Shown here in pieces: positions 6,820-11,786 of a DNA stretch of 11,786 nucleotides. The position numbers were made by a program, and so were the translations under genes. The notes beneath the pieces are model-generated. The model saw nothing but the letters and a program-made list of their open reading frames with translations, was not told the DNA's origin and did no database searches. The stretch's first letter is position 1. Every line of letters starts with the position of its first letter. The stretch comes from Magnetococcales bacterium (GTDB taxonomy: Bacteria > Pseudomonadota > Magnetococcia > Magnetococcales > JADFYX01), in NCBI GenBank assembly GCA_015232795.1, contig JADFYX010000054.1, forward strand, positions 1 through 11,786, given 5' to 3'.

Positions 6820-7826
6820 TATTTCACCTTTTTACAGGCTTTTTTGCGTTGATAACAGTCAACATTGGAGTTGTGTTCCCTAAATGTTCGAGAAAAAACA
6901 TGGGAACCATCACCACGGGCAACAAAATAGAGATAGGAGCTTGCTTGAGGGTGAACCGCAGCGTGAATAGCCTCTTGACCTGGGTTGCTTATTGGGGTTG
7001 GTGGCAACCCCCTTATGGTGTAGGTATTATATGGGGTGGGAGTTTGCAGATGTTCACGGGTGATATTACCATCAAAATTAGCAATACCATATATGACCGT
7101 AGGATCGGTCTGGAGCTTCATTTTTTTTCGCAACCTATTGTGAAACACCCCGGATATTAAAGCTCTTTCACTGGGAACTCCTGTCTCTTTTTCTATTATT
7201 GAGGCAAGAATAAGAGTCTCATAACTACTCAATTTATATTCCGGCACTCGTCCTGCCCACTCTTTGGCTAAAATCTTTTGGCTTCTTACAACCATCCGGG
7301 TTATTAAATCTAGGGCGGTGTCACTACGGGTAAATTGGTAGGTATCAGGAAAAAACCAACCCTCAAGGCTGGGAGCTTGAACATTAAGTTTTTCAATTAA
7401 ATGCGGAAGGTTTAAAATTTCCTTGCTGCCGGGCAACCCAGCCTTTTGCATGATAGCTACCATCTCTTTGACGGTAAGCCCTTCAGGAAAAGAGAGACGG
7501 TGCTGAACCACATGACCTGCATTTAGTACAGCAAGAACATCAACAGGAGTTTGGCCCACTAAAAAATGGTACTCCCCGGCTTTAACAAAACCACCTTTTT
7601 TGATTTTTGCCAGAAGACGAAACCAACGAGCCGAAGATATGACACGTTTTTGTTCCAACTCGTGGGATATACGGCCCAATCCCCAACCATTAGGAATAAT
7701 AATATTTACTGGTTGCAGTATGGGTTCCGCAATAAAACGACTAAATTGCAGATAAACCACACTAAGAGCAACTCCGGCTAATATAACAGTTGCAATAGCC
7801 GAAATCAGAACTGTTTTGCGACTCAA
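6819..7826 (-). CDS. mltG: Endolytic murein transglycosylase MltG (YceG family)
   Basis: MltG cleaves nascent glycan strands at the inner membrane and so limits peptidoglycan chain length. The 335-residue product has one N-terminal membrane helix (about 4-26) and a large periplasmic part. The YceG signature blocks are present: FPEGLTVKEM (113-122), LEGWFFPDTY (154-163), the catalytic glutamate E212 in ASIIEKETG, LQTDPTVIYG (238-247), and YNTY followed by GLPPTPISNPG (266-283). The start is a TTG whose last two bases overlap the fabF stop (TTGA, 7823-7826). No strong ribosome binding site is visible, so coupling to fabF is likely. The membrane helix begins only four residues later, leaving little room for another start. 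The tail ends in a lysine-rich CYQRKKACKKVK. No pabC lies between fabF and mltG, unlike in E. coli. Confidence 0.94.
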   Translation of the reverse strand: MSRKTVLISAIATVILAGVALSVVYLQFSRFIAEPILQPVNIIIPNGWGLGRISHELEQKRVISSARWFRLLAKIKKGGFVKAGEYHFLVGQTPVDVLAVLNAGHVVQHRLSFPEGLTVKEMVAIMQKAGLPGSKEILNLPHLIEKLNVQAPSLEGWFFPDTYQFTRSDTALDLITRMVVRSQKILAKEWAGRVPEYKLSSYETLILASIIEKETGVPSERALISGVFHNRLRKKMKLQTDPTVIYGIANFDGNITREHLQTPTPYNTYTIRGLPPTPISNPGQEAIHAAVHPQASSYLYFVARGDGSHVFSRTFREHNSNVDCYQRKKACKKVK

Positions 7827-9070
7827 TGGACCCGCTTAAGCACCAGTGTAGCGTTGGTGCCTCCAAAACCAAACGAATTGGACAGAGCAACATCTACTTG
7901 TGCCTGACGTATTTCGTTAGCGACATAGTCAAGATCACACTCTGGGTCTTGATCATGAAGATTGATAGTTGGAGGAATAAGCCCCTCTTTTAAAGCTAAA
8001 GCAGTAACTATTGCTTCAACACCTCCAGCAGCACCCAACAGATGACCAATCATGGATTTAGTTGAAGACATCATGATTTTTTTCGCGTAGGCCTCTCCAA
8101 GCACCTTTTTAACAGCTTGGGTCTCACCTATATCCCCCAAAGGTGTAGAGGTGCCATGGGCATTTATATAGCCAACTTGATCGGGGTTGATTTTTGCATT
8201 TTCTAAGGCGGCAACCATGCAACGGGCGGCACCTTCACCACCAGGAGATGGTGCAGTAATATGATGGGCATCACCAGACATGCCATACCCGCATACTTCA
8301 GCATATATAGTTGCACCACGCTTTTTAGCTGATTCCATCTCTTCTAGAACCACCACCCCTGCACCCTCTGCAATAACAAATCCATCTCGGCCCAAGTCCC
8401 AGGGACGGGAGGCTCCTTGGGGGTCGTCGTTGCGAGTTGATAGAGCCTTGGCAGCAGCAAAACCACCAACAGCAAGTTCGTTTATAGATGATTCCGCACC
8501 ACCAGCAATCATAACATCTGCTTGATTGTTTTTAATAATTTGCGCAGCATCACCAATGGCGTGGGTGCCAGTGGCACAGGCTGTAACTACAGAGTGATTT
8601 GGCCCTTTAAGACCATGTTCAATAGCAACATGACCAGAGATAAGGTTGATTAGACAGCCAGGGATAAAAAATGGCGATATACGTCTAGGCCCTTTCTCTT
8701 TGAGAACCATTGCCTGTTTTTGAATTGCCGACAGACCTCCAATACCCGAACCCACCATAACACCAATACGGGTGGCGTTTTCCTCAGTGACGGTAATACC
8801 AGCCTCTTGCCATGCCAAACGTGAAGCAACAACGCCAAGCTGCATAAAACGGTCCATCTTTTTTTGTTCTTTTTTACTGATCCAGTCATCGACGTTAAAG
8901 TCGAGACATTCACCAGCAATTTTACTGGCATAGTCAGTGGCATCAAATAGGGTGATATTTCCAACACCCGATTTACCACTTTTGATCCCAGACCATGTGG
9001 CCTCAGTACCAACACCAAGAGGTGTTACCATTCCTATCCCTGTGATTACAACACGACGTTCCACAGCCAT
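7823..9070 (-). CDS. fabF: 3-oxoacyl-ACP synthase II
   Basis: This condensing enzyme elongates acyl-ACP with malonyl-ACP in type II fatty acid synthesis. From the ATG at 9070 the protein has 415 residues (MAVERRVVITGIG), matching the E. coli length of 413. The catalytic triad is Cys165 in VTACATGTH, His305 in NAHGTSTPLGD and His343 in KSMIGHLLGAAGG; the C-terminal NSFGFGGTNATLVL is also typical. An in-frame ATG at 9109 would add 13 residues with no homology. By contrast GGAG sits five bases before 9070, so the shorter form is preferred. It is the fourth fab gene of the cluster, separated from acpP by an unusually structured 247-base spacer, and its end overlaps the start of mltG by four bases. 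Confidence 0.96.
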   Translation of the reverse strand: MAVERRVVITGIGMVTPLGVGTEATWSGIKSGKSGVGNITLFDATDYASKIAGECLDFNVDDWISKKEQKKMDRFMQLGVVASRLAWQEAGITVTEENATRIGVMVGSGIGGLSAIQKQAMVLKEKGPRRISPFFIPGCLINLISGHVAIEHGLKGPNHSVVTACATGTHAIGDAAQIIKNNQADVMIAGGAESSINELAVGGFAAAKALSTRNDDPQGASRPWDLGRDGFVIAEGAGVVVLEEMESAKKRGATIYAEVCGYGMSGDAHHITAPSPGGEGAARCMVAALENAKINPDQVGYINAHGTSTPLGDIGETQAVKKVLGEAYAKKIMMSSTKSMIGHLLGAAGGVEAIVTALALKEGLIPPTINLHDQDPECDLDYVANEIRQAQVDVALSNSFGFGGTNATLVLKRVH

Positions 9071-9100
9071 TATTCTCCGCAAAATATAGGTTAAACTTGG

Positions 9101-9122
9101 CCATCTCAAAAAAAAAAGATGG
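9101..9122 (-). promoter_or_regulatory. Hairpin with a U-rich loop shortly before fabF
   Basis: On the transcript CCATCT pairs with AGATGG around a loop made almost wholly of U (ten T residues in the DNA). It ends about 30 bases before the fabF start codon. A run of seven U precedes the stem as well. The loop could be a binding site for a U-preferring protein such as Hfq or Rho-interfering factors, or may simply be spacer; this is inference. Confidence 0.3.
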
Positions 9123-9124
9123 TC

Positions 9125-9155
9125 AAAAAAAGTCTAATCTATTTAAACCTAGATT
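9125..9155 (-). terminator. Weak terminator-like hairpin followed by seven U, alternative to the long palindrome
   Basis: On the transcript AATCTA (9155-9150) can pair with TAGATT (9141-9136) around an eight-base loop, followed four bases later by seven U (9131-9125). The stem is AT-rich and weak for termination. The first arm is the same segment that closes the long palindrome 9146-9311, so the two folds exclude each other. This resembles an attenuator layout but is unproven. Confidence 0.3.
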
Positions 9156-9311
9156 CGGCAGTCGCGTTGCGTGCATGGCATAACATATTGCTTTTTGTGT
9201 TGTATCCAGGGAAATTGCAGTTACCATATTGGTAACAATACTTTCCCATGATATACAATGTGAATCAACAAGTTAGGTCAGGTGCGTGGCGACAACTAGC
9301 AAATCTAGGTT
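9146..9311. repeat. Long centre-symmetric imperfect palindrome filling the acpP-fabF spacer
   Basis: Paired blocks share one centre near 9228: AACCTAGATT (9146-9155) with AATCTAGGTT (9302-9311), GTCGC (9161-9165) with GCGAC (9289-9293), TAACATATTG (9181-9190) with CAACAAGTTA (9266-9275, 8 of 10), TTGTAT (9200-9205) with ATACAA (9253-9258), GGGAAA (9209-9214) with TTTCCC (9242-9247), and GTTACC (9220-9225) with GGTAAC (9231-9236). The apical loop is five bases. The right end starts six bases after the acpP stop codon. It could be a miniature inverted-repeat element, an mRNA-stabilising or attenuating hairpin that lets acpP be expressed more than fabF, or a structured RNA. No clear target-site duplication is visible. 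Confidence 0.75.
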
Positions 9312-9317
9312 AAATAA

Positions 9318-9551
9318 TCAACCGTTTGCTTTGATATACTCTACAGCCTGTTTAACAGTTACAATCTTCTCTGCTGCCTCATCGGGAATTTCACAGCCAA
9401 ACTCCTCTTCAAGGGCCATAACCAATTCCACAGTATCCAATGAGTCTGCACCCAAATCATCAACAAAATTGGAATCTTCTTTTACTTGACCCTCATCAAC
9501 ACCTAGTTGCTCAACTACAATTTTTGTTACACGCTCGATAATGTCACTCAT
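9318..9551 (-). CDS. acpP: Acyl carrier protein
   Basis: This is a 77-residue acidic protein of exactly the usual size. The GADSLDTVELVMALEEEF motif places the phosphopantetheine-bearing serine at S37. After 4'-phosphopantetheinylation it carries growing acyl chains between the Fab enzymes in the cytoplasm. AAGGAA lies about ten bases before the ATG. It sits in the standard fabD-fabG-acpP-fabF order. The spacer upstream (99 bases to fabG) could hold an extra promoter, since acpP is normally among the most highly expressed genes, but I saw no clear -35/-10 pair. The spacer downstream folds into a long palindrome. Confidence 0.97.
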   Translation of the reverse strand: MSDIIERVTKIVVEQLGVDEGQVKEDSNFVDDLGADSLDTVELVMALEEEFGCEIPDEAAEKIVTVKQAVEYIKANG

Positions 9552-9650
9552 TGGATCATATTCCTTGCTCTGTATGTATTAACTGTAATTCATCTTCGTA
9601 AATTTAATGAAAGACAAACTAAAAGTCCATGGTTCTTATTGTCATAAGTA

Positions 9651-10391
9651 CTAACTCATGTACATCCCGCCGTTTACATGCAACGTCTCCCCAGTAATAT
9701 AGCTTGCTTGCTCGGATGCCAAGAAGGCAACTGCACTGGCTACATCTTCTTGGGAACCCATCTTACCCATGGGGATTTTACTAAGAATAGCTTCACTTGC
9801 CTTGGGATTCAACGTCTCGGTCATTTTACTATGGATAAAACCCGGTGCAACACAGTTGGCAGTGATGTTTCGCGATGCTACCTCTAACGCCAAAGCTTTG
9901 GTAAAGCCCACCAAACCGGCTTTGGAAGCCACATAGTTTACCTGCCCAGGGTTGCCAGTTGATCCCACCACAGAAGCGATATTGACAATACGACCATATC
10001 GGGCTTTCATCATGGGTTTAATGGCCAGGCGGGTCAATTTAAAGATGCTGGTAAGGTTAACCTCTATCACTCGTGACCAATCTTCATCTTTCATCCGCAT
10101 GAGCAAGCCGTCACGGGTAATTCCGGCATTATTAACCAAAATATCAATTCTACCAAAATCTTTTAATACAAGCTTTATCCCCTCTTCAAGGCAGGGAAAA
10201 GATGTGACATCGGCTTCATAAGCTTGGGATTCGGGAGAGAACTCACGCACCTCCTCCAAAGCTTCTAAAATCCGAATAGACTCATTACTTATCAACAGAA
10301 GTTTAGCCCCCTGCTTGGCAAGCTCTAGGGCAATAACCCGACCAATACCACTGCTAGAGCCTGTGACTATAGCAACTCTATCCTTGAACAT
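9651..10391 (-). CDS. fabG: 3-oxoacyl-ACP reductase
   Basis: FabG reduces beta-ketoacyl-ACP with NADPH, the first reduction of each elongation cycle. The 246-residue product is a classical short-chain dehydrogenase: TGSSSGIG (10-17) binds the cofactor, NNAG is at 87-90, and the catalytic residues are S140, Y153 and K157 (YVASK). The C terminus ITGETLHVNGGMYM is typical of FabG rather than of other short-chain reductases. TAAGGTT seven to eight bases before the ATG supports the start. It follows fabD after 22 bases and precedes acpP. Confidence 0.96.
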   Translation of the reverse strand: MFKDRVAIVTGSSSGIGRVIALELAKQGAKLLLISNESIRILEALEEVREFSPESQAYEADVTSFPCLEEGIKLVLKDFGRIDILVNNAGITRDGLLMRMKDEDWSRVIEVNLTSIFKLTRLAIKPMMKARYGRIVNIASVVGSTGNPGQVNYVASKAGLVGFTKALALEVASRNITANCVAPGFIHSKMTETLNPKASEAILSKIPMGKMGSQEDVASAVAFLASEQASYITGETLHVNGGMYMS

Positions 10392-10413
10392 AAATTTAAC
10401 CTTAATAATTTAA

Positions 10414-11346
10414 TTAAACAGTCAGTTTGTCTAAATCTTGGGGACCGTTGATTGTTATGGCCTTTACACTCTTATCAATGCGTTTCATCATACCAGACAA
10501 AACTTTTCCTGTACCCAATTCGACAAATGTATCAACACCTAGTTCCACCAACCGCTGTATTGATTCCTCCCAACGTACAGCACCGGTTATCTGCTCTACC
10601 AACTGTTTTTCTACCTGGGCTGCACCACTACACTCACGAGCAGTTACATTGGCAACTAACGGAATGGATAGATCAGATATTTGGGTTTTAGCTAAAACTT
10701 CTGCCATTTTAGCAGCAGCAGGAGCCATAAGAGGGCAGTGAAATGGGGCTGATACAGCGAGAGGTATACAGCGTTTGGCACCACGATCTTTTGCCAGAGC
10801 CAATGCTTGGTCCACAGCATATTTATGACCGGATATTACAATTTGGGCAGAGGTGTTATAATTTGCTGGCACACAGACCCCAGAGGTGATTCTTTCAGCC
10901 TCTTGACAAACCTCAGTAACCAACTGGGCATCCATATTAAGCATGGCAGCCATGCTACCTTCACCGGGAGGCACAGCACTACGCATAGCCTCACCCCGTA
11001 AACGCACCAAACGTACGGCTTCAAGAGGGTCAAAACCACCAGCAGCACTTATTGCAGCATACTCACCAAGTGAGTGCCCTGCTACATAGTCCGGTTTAAA
11101 TCCGGTTTTCTCTTGCACTAGTAAAAATACTGCAAGAGCGGTTGTTACCAAAGCTGGCTGGGTATTTTCGGTGAGGGTTAGGGTTTCAGCAGGACCGTTA
11201 AACATAATGTCGGTCAAGGAAAAGCCTAGTACCTCATCAACAGAAGCAATAAATTTTGCACTTGCACCACCACAATCAACAAGGTCGCGCCCCATACCGA
11301 CACTCTGTGCACCTTGACCAGGAAATAAAAAAGCTGTTTTTCCCAT
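10414..11346 (-). CDS. fabD: Malonyl-CoA:ACP transacylase
   Basis: FabD transfers malonyl groups from CoA to ACP, supplying the extender unit for fatty acid elongation. The 310-residue product (E. coli 309) shows FPGQGAQSVGMG (8-19) with the oxyanion-hole glutamine Q11, the nucleophile S92 in GHSLGEYAA, R117 and the catalytic H203 in APFHCPLM. The ATG at 11346 is preceded by AGGA at an unusually long distance; the interval is a 15-base perfect palindrome. The usual upstream neighbours rpmF, plsX and fabH are absent. Instead an ExbD/TolR gene lies 118 bases upstream, so transcription could start in that gap or come from the ExbD/TolR gene. Confidence 0.97.
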   Translation of the reverse strand: MGKTAFLFPGQGAQSVGMGRDLVDCGGASAKFIASVDEVLGFSLTDIMFNGPAETLTLTENTQPALVTTALAVFLLVQEKTGFKPDYVAGHSLGEYAAISAAGGFDPLEAVRLVRLRGEAMRSAVPPGEGSMAAMLNMDAQLVTEVCQEAERITSGVCVPANYNTSAQIVISGHKYAVDQALALAKDRGAKRCIPLAVSAPFHCPLMAPAAAKMAEVLAKTQISDLSIPLVANVTARECSGAAQVEKQLVEQITGAVRWEESIQRLVELGVDTFVELGTGKVLSGMMKRIDKSVKAITINGPQDLDKLTV

Positions 11347-11361
11347 AATTGATTATCAATT
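11347..11361. promoter_or_regulatory. Perfect 15-base palindrome between the ribosome binding site and start codon of fabD
   Basis: AATTGAT and ATCAATT flank a single central base and lie exactly between AGGA (11361-11364) and the ATG (11346-11344) of fabD. On RNA it could form a six-base-pair stem with a three-base loop, which would bring the distant ribosome binding site closer to the start. On DNA it could be an operator half-site pair. It is AT-rich, so chance is possible. Confidence 0.35.
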
Positions 11362-11464
11362 CCTATTTTTTTTAGTAAATATCCGAACTGATTGTTGTTT
11401 ACACTTTTATTGCCAGAAACACAATTTTTTTATGGTATATTAGGTGGATTTTAGAAGGTTAAAT

Positions 11465-11786
11465 CTATTGTTGATCACTTCCAGAATTTTGCTCTGAAGT
11501 GACCATACTAAAGCGGGTTAAATTCATTCTTCTTGCAGTATCCATCAGATGGACAATAGAGCCATGGGTGCTGTTTGTATCGGCTTGAACATGGATAAGG
11601 GTATCTTTTTTATTGCGTGATGCAGTTAAAAGAGCTGCTGGTAGTTGCTCCCGGGATATCATCTCCCCATCAATATAATATTGACCTTTGGCATCAACTA
11701 CCACTCTTATATCTTTATCTTTTAAATCTGCACTAAATTTTTCTGCTGTCTTTGCTTTTGGCAGATCTAGCTTAATCCCTTTTTCA
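11465..11786 (-). CDS. ExbD/TolR family protein, C-terminal part (start beyond the window)
   Basis: The frame is open to the right edge of the window and gives 107 C-terminal residues; a GTG at 11704 is internal, not the start. The visible part begins with GIKLDLPKAKTAEKF, the typical stretch just after the single membrane helix of ExbD/TolR. It continues with IRVVVDAKGQYYIDGEMIS, LIHVQADTNSTHGSIVHLMDTARRMNL and a short polar tail. This is the periplasmic domain that couples proton flow through ExbB/TolQ to TonB or TolA at the envelope. Without the N terminus and neighbours I cannot tell TolR from ExbD. It is read in the same direction as the fab genes and ends 118 bases before fabD. That spacer contains an A/T-rich tract but no strong hairpin terminator. 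Confidence 0.88.
   Translation of the reverse strand, partial: EKGIKLDLPKAKTAEKFSADLKDKDIRVVVDAKGQYYIDGEMISREQLPAALLTASRNKKDTLIHVQADTNSTHGSIVHLMDTARRMNLTRFSMVTSEQNSGSDQQ

Noticed and set aside
9071..9109. Longer FabF with 13 extra N-terminal residues from an upstream in-frame ATG
   Set aside because: The extra residues are not found in FabF, the upstream ATG lies in the U-loop hairpin and has no ribosome binding site, while GGAG precedes the ATG at 9070.
9146..9311. Firm call of the palindrome as a transposable element
   Set aside because: No clear target-site duplication, transposase or second full copy is visible in the window, so only a repeat is claimed.
1..11786. CRISPR arrays, tRNA or rRNA genes, integrases, toxin-antitoxin or defence islands
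   Set aside because: I looked for regularly spaced repeats, cloverleaf-like segments and typical protein motifs and found none.

Overview
This window is a moderately AT-rich stretch of a proteobacterial-type chromosome. It carries a sigma-32-type heat-shock sigma factor (rpoH), CreA, an ExbD/TolR protein and a type II fatty-acid synthesis cluster. The gene order mixes two patterns: fabD-fabG-acpP-fabF-mltG-tmk-holB resembles Gammaproteobacteria, whereas tmk-holB followed by a PSP1/RicT gene resembles Desulfobacterota, Firmicutes and deep-branching proteobacteria. I infer a deep-branching member of Pseudomonadota or a relative (Magnetococcales, Zetaproteobacteria or Desulfobacterota are candidates) and cannot name the genus.

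Left part (1-1766): the first 29 bases hold the start of a gene on the minus strand that reads like a small heat-shock protein (Hsp20). It has a strong ribosome binding site and a sigma-32-like promoter further upstream. A 470-base AT-rich spacer with several inverted repeats separates it from a small unrecognised plus-strand gene (503-727), which is followed by rpoH (879-1766). The heat-shock sigma factor and a likely client of it therefore sit close together, transcribed divergently.

Middle (1807-3633, minus): a fold-III PLP-dependent ornithine/lysine decarboxylase converges on rpoH. Upstream of it is creA, a small secreted protein of unknown function.

Right part (3679-11786, all minus, read from right to left): an ExbD/TolR protein (cut by the window edge), fabD, fabG, acpP, fabF, mltG, tmk, holB and ricT, with creA possibly as the distal gene. 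fabD to fabF supply malonyl-ACP and elongate acyl chains. mltG terminates glycan strands in the cell wall, tmk makes dTDP, holB is part of the replicative clamp loader, and ricT encodes an Fe-S RNA-processing or regulatory factor. From fabF to ricT the genes overlap or nearly touch, which suggests translational coupling. The only large gap inside this run is the 247-base acpP-fabF spacer, and it is filled by a centre-symmetric imperfect palindrome of about 166 bases followed by further hairpins. This is the most unusual non-coding structure in the window. I see no tRNA, rRNA, CRISPR array, transposase, phage gene or obvious defence system. The coding content is mostly core housekeeping, so the interest lies in the intergenic architecture, the unusually extended RicT and the small orphan gene.
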